Source: Mrakia gelida
Lineage: Eukaryota; Basidiomycota; Tremellomycetes; Cystofilobasidiales; Mrakiaceae
Direction: 5' to 3'
Length of the DNA stretch: 64,000 bases
Assembly (NCBI GenBank): GCA_024345305.1
Contig: BRON01000001.1
Coordinates: 1,922,001 to 1,986,000 of the forward strand
The notes beneath the pieces were generated by a model, which was given only the letters and a program-made list of their open reading frames with translations, did not search any database and was not told where the DNA came from. Position 1 is the stretch's first letter. Every line of letters starts with the position of its first letter. Position numbers and translations under genes: made by a program. This document shows, one piece after another, positions 23,409 to 34,937 of the stretch.

Positions 23409-26400
23409 ATGCCCGTGAGCTCGTCCTTCCCTTCCTGCTCGTACCCCTCCTGCATACCCTCCTCGACCTTCAGCTGACCATCCTCCCCTACATTCTCTAC
23501 GTCTTCTCCTTTTCCCTACCAGATCTCTCCCAAAATCCTCTTCTCGCACCTCCCTCGAATCTCTCTCTTCGGCCCTCGACGTCGTCGCACGGGAGGATCC
23601 CTCTTCCCTCCTCCCCTCTCCTCAGCAACCTCCCTTCTAGGTCGTCACCTCCCTCGTCCGACGCGCAAGCTTCTCATTCTCGTGGTCCTCCTCTTCACGG
23701 TGTTCTACGTCTCGTCTCTCTTCGACAACAATCAAGCCTCCTCCTCGACCTCATCTTCATCGACGTTTCACCCCGGTCACCTCCTGCACCGACGAGCCGC
23801 GTTCGACCGACCTGGCTGGCTGAACGACAGTTTAGATGGGTCGATTAAGGTCGAGGAAGAGGATTGGAAGGAGGGTCATCCGATTAGGTGAGCTGGGAAG
23901 CCCAAGAGTGGCAGGGCGAGGGTGCGAGGGAGGGAGAGAAAGAGTCGAGCTCAACACCTCCCCTCCCTTCCGTTCTGAACCCCAAACAGAGCGTTGATGG
24001 CTGAGGCAAGACGGGAATGGGACGACAAGCTTGCGAGGTTAGCTTCTACTCTACTACTCCGTACCCTTTTGATGGGACTGCATCTGACCCGCTTCTCTTT
24101 CGCAGACAGAGCAAAACTCTGTGAGTTCGTTTCGGTGAGGTCGAGGTTGAATCGAGTGGCTGCTGACGCTTCGTCTTTCTACTATCTCAGCGAGCAAGCA
24201 GTCGAAACCTACAAGACTCGATACGGTAGATCTCCTCCAAGAGGGTTCGGTGCGTGGTGGCTTTTCGTACAGACTCACGAGGTTCTCATCGTTCGTTCTT
24301 TCGCCATCCTCGTTTCGTTCACTCGACGCGTCCAAACTGACCTCTTCTCATCTCCTTCTCGTTTGTGCAGGTCGACGACGTACGCCTCCATCTCTCGTAT
24401 ACTCCGCTACCCCATCAAGCTGACGATCTACCTCGTTCTGATCGCAGTACGACTCCATCCACCACTCCATCACACCCTTCCTCGCCCTCCCTCCTCGCCT
24501 CCTCGCCTCCCGCCTCTCCGACCTCCTCGCCAACGAACCCTTCTCCTCCGTGGTTCATGTCAGGTCTTCCGCTCCCGTCAACGTGACCGGGGAACGAGCA
24601 GAGTACTGGAGATCGAGGTCGATGAAGGAATTGCTGTGAGTTGTGTTGGCCTTGCCTCCTTCGAAGCTCGACGTTCGAGCTGACTCGCGTCCGTTCTGCT
24701 CTGCCCGCTACGCAGAGAAGGCCTCCGACCTTACCTCCCCGAAGACTTCGGCGAAGGAGAAGGTCACCTTGGACAGCCTGGAGGGGATGAGGGAGTGGTG
24801 AGGATGAGTCTGTCGGATCATGATCTTGGAGGGAGGGTGATGGGCGAGGAGTTTAGGGAGACGACGATGGGTTTGGCGGAGAGGGGAGAGTGTGAGTGCA
24901 TACTTCACTTGTAGATCTTGGGGGAGTGAGCGGCGCTGATTGTTGTTTGTTCGAACTCGCAGACATCGAGGAGAAGGAGCTCCGGGACTTAGAGAATGTG
25001 AACCGGAAGGACGACGCGTCGAGAGCAAAACCGAAGGGGTTGCTTCGTTAGTCCAGCTCAGTTCCCTTCCTTCCCTCGAAGACTCTCACTGACGAAGTGA
25101 TGCTCTGTCCTCTTTTTTGAAGAGGCCTGCTCGCTCAACTCTCTTGCTGAACGGAAAGCTGCGTCGAACGAGGACAACCACTCCTTGACCTCGAGCGACG
25201 AGCGTGAGTCTTCCTTTTCCCTTCTCCCAACCCCTTCCAGTCAACATCACTCTGACAGCTCGCATCCACCCGCCACCTCTCCAGCTACCAACAGCGCTCC
25301 CATCTCTTTCATTCGCAATCACCTCAAATCCTTCGATTTCTGCCGTTCGTTCCCTCGCCCTCTCTGCGCTCCCCTCGCCTTCTTTCTCTCTCGCATCAAC
25401 TCCCGCTCACCTTCACCCCTTCTTACCTTCTGTCAGATAACCCCTCCCTCATCCCCTATCACGGTTCCTACAGCCACGATAACGCTCGCAACCCTACCCT
25501 CATCCCTCAGTTCGTCGTCTCGAAATACGTCCAGTCGAACCAGATCCTCGTCACTCCTCTCGATGCGTACGACGATTTGGGTCCCACACTGGCGTGGAAA
25601 AAGAAGAGGGTCGATAAGGTCAGTTTTCCAACTACTACGACTTTGCTTCTCTCTTGATTGAGCGAGAGAGAGAGAGAGAGATGGACGACCACCGGCTCGT
25701 GCTCGTGCTCGTGCTCGAGCACAACGAACGCTCACCTCTTCCCTCTCGTACCTTCGACTCTCACAGATCCTCTGGCGCGGCTCCACCACCGGCGACTTCT
25801 TCTCCAACCACACCAACTGGAGACAATCCCATCGACCTCGTCTCAACTTCTTCACCAACGCCGTCGAAGGACACGTCGATGTTCTCGTCGAGGAAAATGG
25901 CAATCGACACTTCTGGAATCGGAAAGGAGAGGAGGTTTCGATGCAGCGGCTGGACGTGGGAGTGCTGAACGAGCATCTGTTCGATGTGGGGATCAACAAG
26001 GTCGATCAGTGCAGCGACGAGGATGGGACTTGTGAAGAGATGGATTGGGAGATCGAGCTGGCCGAGAAGGTGCCGCCTGAGGAGGCAGTCCTGTATAGGT
26101 ATGCACTCGATATGTGAGTCCTCTTCCCCCCTCTCAAGCTTTCGACGAGACGCGTGAAACGTAGCTGACTTTGGGTCGTTCGTTCGAACCTCGCAGCGAT
26201 GGGAACGGCTGTGAGCTCGCTTCCCTCACCCTTTCTTCTTCTTCTTCCTCAATCTGAACTGGCCTGACTATCCTTCGTCTCCCTTTATCAGGGTCCTCTC
26301 GGTTCCGAACCCTTCTCTCCATGGGCCAGGTCGTCTTCAAGGTCAGTCCGTCGTTGTTCGTTCACGCCTTTCGACGCGTCTCAGACTGACTCTTCCTTCG

Positions 26401-27020
26401 CCATCAGATCACCATCTTTCCCGAATGGAACACCGAGTGGCTCACACCCTGGCTGCACTACGTTCCCGTCAGTGTCGATCTTTCGGATCTGTATCGTGAG
26501 TTCGAGCTCGTTCTCTTTTTCGAAAACGACGAGGAACGAGCTGACTCTCGCTTTCCCTCTTCGTCCCGTCAGACACCTCGACGTTCTTCCTCGGCGTTCC
26601 TGGTATATCGAGAGGGAACGATGAGCTAGCGAAGGCGATCAGCGAGGCCGGAGTCTCGTTCGTGAAGAATCACTGGAGATGGGAGGATCAGCAGGCTTAG
26701 TGAGCTCCGAGTCGTCGACGCGTCGCGATCGTCCCTGGTGCTCGCTCCTCCTCTTGTTCTCACAGCAGCAGCTGACCGCCCTCGCTCTTCAAATGGTGGT
26801 CTACCCAGTATGTTCAGGCTTCTTCTCGAGTACAGGAGAGCGATGGCTCATGATCGAGACGCGATGGTCAGTCCTCGTCTGCATTTGTCTTCGATCTCGA
26901 CGCCGTTGTTCTTCGTTCTTCTCGTCCCCCCTCCCATGGAATGACTGACTCGGATCGCGCTTGTCCCCTTCTGATCATTCTCAGTCTATTGGTGGGAAGA
27001 TGGTGCTCGTACCAAAGTGA
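23409..27020 (+). CDS. CAP10-type GT90 glycosyltransferase, copy 1 (only intact copy)
   Basis: This is a type II Golgi membrane enzyme of the CAP10/GT90 family; some fungal relatives add xylose to capsule polysaccharide or glycans. It has nineteen exons. Exon 1 is six nt (ATGCCC), and tiny exons of 15 nt (24106-24120), 9 nt (VDD) and 14 nt (DGNG) follow. A signal anchor is visible (KLLILVVLLFTVFYVSSLF). Family motifs in order are AVETYKTRYGRSPPRGFGAW, NPSLIPYHGSYSHDN, ILWRGSTTGDFFSNH, HLFDVG, YRYALDIDGNGWSSRFRTLL and PEWNTEWLTPWLHYVPVSVD. They continue with WRWEDQQAYMFRLLLEYRRA and end SIGGKMVLVPK. I checked every junction: all donors and acceptors are present and phases agree. It lacks an intron present in copies 2, 3, 4 and 6 between DGTC and the following acidic stretch. 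It belongs with copy 4 in one subgroup. The sugar donor is not visible. Confidence 0.85.
25664..25681. repeat. (GA)n run inside an intron of GT90 copy 1
   Basis: This is a simple GA dinucleotide run inside the intron before the exon starting ILWRGST. The short tandem GCTCGT/GCTCGA repeats just downstream (about 25690-25720) lie in the same intron. Confidence 0.7.
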
Positions 27021-27765
27021 GCTGCTGCTACCATCAGCGCTCAGTAGCTTTTCGCGTCGAGTTTCGCGTTTGCCATCCGTCGCTCTTCTTCCCTTGTCCT
27101 TGAGCCAGCAGCATTTCTCCCTTCATGAATTTCACGTACCTCTGCAACATGCATCGCTTGATTTGTGTGTATCATCACATTCTCGGTCCCTTATCACCCC
27201 TGCATCGTTCGCTCGCGACGTTGATCCCGCTCGTTTCGCTTCGCTCCCACTCGATGCCCTTCGTCTCGTCGGGCTCGCGGGTCCAACATGACCCTCTGAG
27301 CTGTTCCGAGACAGTGTATATATGTGCAAGAGTTGGCAAACCCCAAAAGCCACCAGCGAATCGTCGTGGAACGATCCCCATACCGACCGAGAGGGGTGCA
27401 ACCTCCTCTCCTCCAAATCCAAAGGTGAGCTCCGACCTCCTCCTTCCCCTTCAGCTCTCCAAGTCCAACCTCGACGAGGGTCCCCTGAGGGCCTCGGCTC
27501 TCCTTCGGATGCTGTAGATGGCTGCCCTGTGCATACATTCGATCTGTTTCCGGGGAATTGCTGACCCCTGTGAACTGGTAGGATGCAGAAAAGGGAGGAA
27601 GGCGGTCATCCTTCCTTCTCGTCTACAACTTCTCCACTTCTTCCCTTCCTTTTCATCCTTGCCATCCAGCTCTTCACCAGGAACAACATCACACTCCCTC
27701 ACTCTATCCTAACAAACTCAACTCACCTCATTCGGCTCTCCCTTTGAGCTTCAAGACGTCGAACG
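27021..27765. promoter_or_regulatory. Intergenic between GT90 copies 1 and 2, with shared decamer
   Basis: This holds the 3' UTR of copy 1 and the promoter of copy 2. CCCCTGTGAA occurs at 27565-27574, 201 nt before the copy 2 start. The same decamer lies 239 nt before copy 4 (42669) and 261 nt before copy 5 (47454). No protein-like frame is seen. Confidence 0.4.
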
Positions 27766-30700
27766 ATGTCTGTGAGCTCGATCTCGCTCTCGCTTTCTTC
27801 CCTCCCCTCCCACTCGCTCTAGAGCCCCATAGACGAGTCATTGACCACGCTTTCTACTCCTCTACTCCTTCTGCAACCCAGGTCTCCCCGAAACTTCTCT
27901 ACAACAAGCTCCCTCGAGTCCCCCGCTCTCTCAACGACCTCCTTCGACGAACACCCTTCCTCCCCTCCTCAGCTCGTCGCTCCATCTCCAGAACCTCCTA
28001 CTCCCTCCGAAGACACGTCTCCCCTCCAGCTCGCAGGCTCCTTTCCCTCCTCGTCTTCCTCTTCACCATCTCCTACTTCTTCGGTCTTTTCTCCTCGCGA
28101 GGCTCTCAACACGATGGGACGGATGAAGGTCGGACGATGACGAGGACGTCGCTGTCGGAGGCGAACCCTTGGCTAAAGGATGGTTCAGATGGGTCGGTTA
28201 CGGTAGAGGAGGGGGATTGGAAGAAGGGGCATCCTATAAGGTGAGTTTCGATTTGGCGGTAGAGGGAAGGGGGAACGTCGAAGTGAGCTCAAATCGGACC
28301 TCTTCCTCTTCCTCGTCGTTCAAACAGACTTCTGATGGCTGACGCCAAGCTCAAATGGGAGAACCAGCTTTCGAGGTGAGTTTAACTGTCGTAGCGAGTC
28401 TTGGTGTCTGCTCTCGAAGCTGACGGTTCTCGTATACTCGTCTCAGGCAGAGCAAGACGCTGTGAGTTCTCGTCGAAACCGAACCTCGTCGCGATTCCTC
28501 TTTCTGACCTTCTGATTGGTTGAGCATAGCGACCAAGCCGTCGAGACTTACAAGATACGGTACGGGAGAGCACCTCCGAAGGGGTTCGAGGACTGGTGGA
28601 AGTTCACTCAGCGGAATAAAGTCATCATCGTTCGTTCCTTGGTTCTGCTCTTTCATCTCTACGCGCCCGAGAGTCGAACCTGACGAGCGCCTCTTCCTCT
28701 CCTCCGTCCCATCAGGTCGACGACGTGAGTTTTCCATTTCCCCTTGTGCAGACCATCCTCGAGCTAAGTCCACGCTTCGAGCTGATCTTCCCTTCGTTCG
28801 ATCTTGATCAGTACGATTCCATCGACGCCTCCATCACTCCCTTCCTCGCTCTCAATCCCAAACTTCTCGGAGATCGCCTCACCGACTCCATATCCGGATA
28901 CCCTTACTTCTACGAGCTCCAAGTTCGGAAGAACCGCCCCGTCAAGGTCAACGGGAAGGAGAAGAACTCGCCTCGAGCAAAGGAGGTCGCCGACCTCATG
29001 TTCGTCTAATGTCCCTCTCCCTCTCGTTTCGCGGGGCTTCCTGCGAAGGAGATCGAGTTCTGCTCAGTTGCTGACTCTCACCTTCCTGGTTCTCGATTCC
29101 ATCCTCTCACAGCGAAGGATTCCGTCGGTATCTCCCCGAGGACTTTGGCGAAGGATCGGGACTGTTTGGGAAACTCGACGGAGATCAAGGGCTGATGAAG
29201 ATCAATGTGTCAAACCACGAGTTCGGATCGAGGATCATGGGAGAATAGTTTAGGAACAGGATGATGGATCTCGCTGAGCGAGGGAAATGTGAGTGTCGTC
29301 GCGCGCGTCTCGTTCTCGCACTTCCTCTCGTCGAACAAACTCGAATTGAACCTGATGTCTGCTCTCTCACCCTCAGATATCGGCGAGGATGTGTTGAAGA
29401 TCATGGAGAACACCAAGCGAGATGGAGCTTGGGCTGATGGTCTGCTCAGTGAGTTTTGACGAAACTCGACCCGATCTCGTTCTCGACCGCCGTCGAGTGC
29501 TGGCTGACTCGCTTCGGTTATGCTGCTTCCTTCTCGCAGAGGCTTGCGCGTGGAGGTCCCTCGCCGATCGTAAGAAGCTCCAAAACAGTACGATCTTCAA
29601 GCGCTACGATTCCAACGAGACCTCATGTGGGTCTTCCTCCTCTTCACAGTCCGTCTCTCACGTTCGCGAAGGAGAAACCCGAGCTGATCTTCTTCCCACA
29701 CTCCTCTCTCAGCCGTCGCCGCTCCCATCTCGTTTACCAAGGATGCACTCAAGTCCTACAACTTCTGTCGTTCGTCCCGCTCTCGTTTTCTTCATCGCTC
29801 TCCCTCTGCATCGACGCGTTGCTCATCTCGCTCCCTCGCTGCCCTTCCTTCGCAGACAATCCCTCCATCATCCCTCTCCACGGAACCTACGCTCAAGACG
29901 CCGTTCGATCCAGCGGTCTCGAGCCTCAATTTGTACTCAACAAGATCGACCAGTCCCCTCAGATCCTCATGGCTTCGACCGTCGGTTTCCAAAACCAGAC
30001 GGACGGACTGCTTTCGTGGGAGGAGAAGTCGAACGACAAGGTCAGTTCTTGATCTAACTCGTCGTCTGATATCTCCGTATCTCTCGCTGACTCCTCATTT
30101 TTCGCCTTCTTCGTCTCGTTCCGTTACAGCTCTTCTTTCGGGGAACCACAACGGGAGGCTCCTACCGAAAGGAGAACGACTTCAACTGGCGAGACAGTCA
30201 CCGAGTTCGACTCAACACTCTGGCCAACAACCCTCCTGCTGGTGCGCTTACGGACGTGCTTGTGGAGCACGCGGTTGGACGTTTCGGAGGAGGAGGCGCG
30301 GTCTCGGTGAGGAGGGTGGACGCGAGGGATTTGAACGGGCATCTGTTCGACGTTGGGATCACCAGAGTCGTTCAGTGCGACGAGGACGATGGAACTTGTA
30401 AGTGCTGGCTTCTATACCGAAACGAGAAGCCGAGCGAGGTTGGGAGGGAGAGCGACAGGGACGGGGGAGAACAGAGCAAAGGAAGGCGAAGCTGACTCAC
30501 GTCTTCTTCCTCTTCCTTTTCCAGGCGACGAGATGGACGACGAGATTGAGATTGTCGAGGACGTATCACCTCAGGAGGCTTTGAAGTATCGATACGTTTT
30601 GGATGTGTGAGTACGCGGTCCCTTCTGGCGAAAGAGCTTCCTGGAACGACGAAACGGCTGACCTCGCTCTCCCTCTTTTCGTTTTCGTCTTCCAGTGATG

Positions 30701-31428
30701 GAAATCGATGTGAGCTTCCCACTGTCTTTCTCCGCCGAAGCATCTAAAGCTGATCCGTGCTCTCATCTCTACAGGGTCGACCGGATTCCGTCAACTGCTC
30801 GCTCTCGGACAGGTCGTGTTCAAGATGCGCTTTCTTTCCTCGACGCGTCTCGACTGACACGAGCTGACTTCTTTCTCCAGGTCTCCATCTACCCCGAGTG
30901 GAACACTGAATGGCTCACACCTTGGCTCCACTACGTCCCAGTCAACCTGGACTTCTCGGATCTCTATCGTGAGTTCATCAGCCCTCGCTGCTACTCGAAA
31001 GAGTTCGAACTCCGAGAGCTGACTTTTCGCCGCTTCCTTCCGCTAGATACCTCGACCTTCTTCCTCGGTGCTCCAGGATTGTCGGAAGAGAACGATACTG
31101 CGGCGAGAGCCATCAGCGAGGCTGGGCAGGAGTTCATCAGAAAGTGTTGGAGGTGGGAGGATTTGCAGGCTTAGTGAGTCGCCTCGTTTGCCCGTGCACC
31201 CATCTGACTCTCTCCCTGTCTGACTCTCAACCATTGTAACCCCGTTTTCAGCATGTTCCGACTCCTTCTAGACTATCGCAGAGCCATGGCTCGAGATCGG
31301 GACGCGATGGTGAGCCCTCTTCTCGTCTCCCTTCCGCCGACGCGTTCGAGTTCCGTGACTGACCTTTCCCTTCCCTCTTCCTTGTTCCTCCTTTTCAGTC
31401 GATGGGTGGAAAGATGCTTCTTTCGTGA
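27766..31428 (+). pseudogene. GT90/CAP10 copy 2, broken by a stop and a lost splice donor
   Basis: The layout is as in copy 1, with a 6-nt first exon (ATGTCT), the VDD and DGN microexons and a signal anchor (RLLSLLVFLFTISYFFGLF). Family motifs include AVETYKIRYGRAPPKGFEDW, NPSIIPLHGTYAQDA, LFFRGTTTGGSYRKENDFNW, PEWNTEWLTPWLHYVPVNLD and YMFRLLLDYRRAM, with end at 31428. Lesions visible: in the exon reading RIMGE the next codon is TAG at 29246-29248, where copies 1, 3, 4 and 6 have GAG. After QVVFK at 30825 the intron starts ATGCGC instead of GT. The DGNG motif reads DGNR. An alternative donor 12 nt upstream could bypass the lost one at the cost of VVFK, but the TAG still truncates the protein before the catalytic motifs. 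It belongs to the subgroup with copies 3 and 6. Confidence 0.8.
29246..29248 (+). other. In-frame TAG in GT90 copy 2
   Basis: The frame around it reads RIMGE, stop, FRNRMMDLAERGK. The parallel codon is GAG in copies 1, 3, 4 and 6, so this is a nonsense change relative to the family. Confidence 0.85.
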
Positions 31429-32302
31429 TACATTAGCTTTGAGACTAGATCCGAGGAAGGAGAGTGGAAAGAGCATCTCGTCGAGCGGAAAGAGAAAAGG
31501 AAGGTTAGTCGACGAGGTTCAAGCTTCAAGGTTCGATCGACCACTGATTTGCGCCGCCGTCCTTGAGCAACGAGGTAGAAGGGGGGGGGGGGGGGGGATG
31601 GGTTTGACGGTATTTCAGGCCGTCGCGTACGACACGCACTGCTGGTATCATCCGTCTCACAGCAATCTGTGTTCGATTCGATCAGCGACGCGACACAACC
31701 TGCTCATCCGACTCGACGAACCGAAGAGCCGCTGCATGTCACTTCCTCGCCATGCCAATATCCACCCTAAAACGAAAGAAGGGCACAGATGGCTGAACGT
31801 AAAGCGATCATCACGCGTCGTCGACGCGAGCTCAATTACAGTCATTCCCTTTCTGCTCTCTTCTCAATCGCCGCCAGAACACCGAAATCCCTTCCTTTCA
31901 AAGTCCGCCAAGAACCTAGGAAGCGGAAGGTGGGGATAATTCGCGAGGATTGTGAAGGAGGAGTGGAAGATTCAGAGCGGTCATCGACGGACGCGGAAGC
32001 GGATGCTGCTGTAGGAGGCGAATTTGGGCCAGGCCACGCCTCAGAGCGAGTGAGGGAGAGCCTATTTTGGATTTGATGAGATCTTATAGCGGATGAAAAC
32101 ATAATGAATGAAAGCGGAGGAATCGAAGCAATCCTTTTTCCCAACACCGACGAGCTCTCCCTCCCGCTCTTCCTTCTTTCCTTTCCACCATCAATCCAAG
32201 AAGGTCCCTCAGCGTGAGTCTGATGCTATTTTTAAGGCCTGGACATTTGCTGAGCGCCGACTACTATCTCTCCGCAGAAACATCGAAGAAACAAGAGCAG
32301 CG
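31429..32302. other. Intergenic after GT90 copy 2, no clear gene
   Basis: The stretch contains a 17-nt G homopolymer (31581-31597) and two ACGCGT sites near 31815-31830. Near 32213-32277 an intron (GTGAGT to CCGCAG) probably lies in the 5' leader of the small frame that follows. Frames in this stretch are Arg/Ser-rich and do not resemble known proteins. Confidence 0.4.
31581..31597. repeat. 17-nt poly-G run
   Basis: Seventeen consecutive G on the + strand. Length in long G runs is error-prone in sequencing, so the exact count should be treated with caution. Confidence 0.85.
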
Positions 32303-32476
32303 ATGGGAATCACTCGTGTCCTCCTCCCCTCTGCTTTCACCGTCCTCCTCTTCTACGCCCTTCTCAAACACTCCAACACAGTTCACCTCGCCAACCTCCC
32401 CTCCTTCCTGAAACATCACCCTCCCTCTCACTTCAACGCCATGGAATTCACCGACCTCATCACCGGACACGTCTGA
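32303..32476 (+). CDS. Small membrane peptide or remnant, 57 aa
   Basis: The frame MGITRVLLPSAFTVLLFYAL starts at 32303 after a probable 5' UTR intron and ends DLITGHV at 32476. It has one hydrophobic segment at residues 6-20 and then a His/Pro-rich stretch. The tail (FNAMEFTDLITGHV) vaguely recalls the start of fungal THEM6-like thioesterases, whose core would follow but is absent, so it may be a truncated remnant. It lies inside the GT90 island. Confidence 0.35.
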   Translation: MGITRVLLPSAFTVLLFYALLKHSNTVHLANLPSFLKHHPPSHFNAMEFTDLITGHV

Positions 32477-32581
32477 TCCGACTCCCCTCGTCTCGTCCGT
32501 CCCGCTTTCGCCCTTCGTCGGCTCTTTACACCCAGCTCAAGATCGATACGAGAAGGTTTGAAGACGCATTGTTGTAAAATA

Positions 32582-34604
32582 TCAAGTAATACATGTTGGG
32601 GATGGAGAGTGGGAAAACGCGACGCGAAAAGGCAAGCAAAGAACGAAAGCTAGAGTCAACCAACGACATCCGTCGACGACGCGTCCCTTCCGTGCCTCCT
32701 CTTCTCCCTTGTTCTCGATCCGATCAGAAGCCGTCCTCCTCTTCCTCTCCAGCGTCGAATGAAGGACCACCAGCCTTCCAGCGAGGGCCACGAGAGTGAA
32801 GAACGAGAGGAAGAAAAGGGAACGCGAGAGTTCGCATTCGACAGGTGGAGGATCTGTTTTGGAAAGATCGCAAAGAGGTTGAGTCAGTTTGAGAGCTCGA
32901 GATCGCCATTTGAAGCGAGAGGAGAGAAGAGAACGTACAGGTGATCGCGAGGTTGGAGTCTTGGTCGAAGAAGACGGCGCAGAGGGGATGGAGGTCCGAG
33001 GCGAAGACGAAGCCGTAGGAGGCGACCGTAAAACATTGAAGGATGAAGATGGTGGAGATGAAGATGATGAGTGGGGCGCGGTGGTGGTGCCTGGTTGCGA
33101 GGAAGGAAGAGAAGGAATGGGAAAAGAAGTCAGCGAGGACTTCAAGACGCGTCGCAGCCTGGAATGAACGCAAGAGAGAAAGAGACTGAAGGGATTCACG
33201 GACCTCGAGAAGAAGCCACAAGGCAGAACGAGAGTCGACGTGATGAGAAGGAGACTGGCCGAGCGATCTTGAGGAGGGATCGAAAGAGGAAGGCAAGGAA
33301 AGAGGGATCAGTCGGTGAACGACGCGAGATGTAGGAGGCATGAAAGGAGAGCGAAAGAGGGCTCACCCATCTCGTAGCGAGAAACCAGCATGGAGGAGAC
33401 TCCCAGGGACAGGATGTTCCCGGCGAGGAGACTGAGGGAGACGAGTTCCGAAAGCGTTTCGCTCGATTCCTCCTCACTTGAGACGTCGAGGGCAGGGAGG
33501 AGCGACTTCTCCTGATCCCCAAGCTGCTCCTCGAGTCGTCCGAGACTCGAACCTCCTCCGATGAGTTGGATTGAGTGTGAGAGGGTGAGGTGGAGGAGGA
33601 AGGATGCGAGGAAGACGATGGCCATGGTCGAGCAGAGGAAGAGGACGAAAGGGCATCGTTTCGAGATGGGAGAAGCGAAGAGGCGAAGAACGGTAGCTAC
33701 GAGAAGCAAAGACGAGCACGAGGAGGGGTTAGATAGTCAGCTAGACGCCTCTAAGATACACAAACGAGGACGAAGAGGAGAAGTACTGACCTCCCCAGCT
33801 CAAGGTCCCAAGCACTGCGAGCGAACCCTCCATTCGACCCAGCCCCTTCCTCAAACCTTCTTCTTCTTCAACCAGCCCATCATCAAGAGTTCCTCCCCTA
33901 AATCCTACATCATCTCCAACCCTGAGTACGAACAACGCTCCCAAGCTCGTCGCCGCGAAGACGAGGATCAGGCGTCGAAGGTCCTGCTCGGTTGAGCTCT
34001 CGAGCTTGTCGAACGGGCGTGTGGCGAGGAGGAGGAGGAAGGGAGCGACCAAAGCGAGGAGGAGATGGAGGAGCGCTCGGAGGAAGAAGTAGAGTGGCAT
34101 GCTGAGGAGGAGGAGGAGTTGGTTGGGAGTCAGCTGAGGAGAGATGGTGAGGGAAGCAAGGAGGGAGGGGAGGAGAGATCGAGCTCACCCATCTACCTCA
34201 GGCACCCAGAGAGCCCTGAATCTGGAGCTGAACCGGAGCGAGACATGAGTCCAGGCGATGAGGAACGAGAAAGGTGAGACGGAGCGATAGAGGGCGAGCG
34301 GGGTCAGAGAAGAGGGAAGAAGAGATGATGGACGAGAGATGGAAGGAACTGAGGGAGGAGGAGGAGGACGAGTTGAGCTCTCGCGTTTTCCTTTCGGGGA
34401 GACGAGGCCCGATCTTTGAATCGAGGGACGCCAAATTTTACAGAGCGCGAAAGAAGAAGCTATTTCAAAGCAGACTAACTTCTTCAGGTGGGTAATTCTG
34501 CCAGAAGGGTCTCCAAGACGACGGGTCATCTCGCCTGCGTGCTTAAAGGTGATGAGCTTCGCTCTTCCCTCCCTCCCTTCCTGGCTCTTCCTTCCTTCCG
34601 CCAT
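32582..34604 (-). CDS. Polytopic membrane protein inside the GT90 island, unknown function
   Basis: Reading right to left there is a basic and Ser/Pro-rich N-terminal frame open from 34604 (true start uncertain). It leads into SPFSFLIAWTHVSLRF, then MPLYFFLRALLHLLLALVAP and LILVFAATSLGALFVLRVG. Next come VLFLCSTMAIVFLASFLLHL, ETLSELVSLSLLAGNILSLG, SASLLLITSTLVLPCGFFSR, PLIIFISTIFILQCFTVASY and SLFFLSFFTLVALAGRLVV, with stop at 32582. About eight membrane segments are visible. Junctions at EVDG/MPLYFF, YEM/DRSASLL and FFSR/HHHRAP read cleanly in phase. I see no lesion. The gene diverges from GT90 copy 3 with about 330 nt between starts. A role in polysaccharide export or sugar transport would fit the setting but is not supported by any motif. 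Confidence 0.5.
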
Positions 34605-34937
34605 CCTCCCATCCTCTAACCCTTAGACCAGGTCCTTGCTTGCTGTCTCGCTTCGCACCTCCGCCCCTCTGCATGGCTGTTTCTAAGGAAATGCAGGAAC
34701 TAACGAGCGTGGTTCATACCGACTGAATCCGGTCCTGAATCACCTTCCCTCCCTCCCTCTCTGATCTGTTCTCCTTCTCTCCCTCTTAGAGCCTCGTCCT
34801 CGCTCCCTGTCGTCTCTCTCTCCTCAACCAACACCTCCTGGACAAGACTCTCCTCCCTTCACCCCAGCCGTCACCTACTAAAATCTCGCTCACGGCTCGT
34901 CCTCGTCGCTCGCTTCTCGATCTCTTCACTTTGAAGC
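34605..34937. promoter_or_regulatory. Divergent promoter of membrane protein and GT90 copy 3
   Basis: The interval is C/T-rich toward the copy 3 start. The phrase CGGTCCTGAATCACC near 34728 loosely resembles the CGGTTGCCCTGA phrase upstream of copies 4 and 5. The CCCCTGTGAA decamer is not seen here. Confidence 0.35.
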
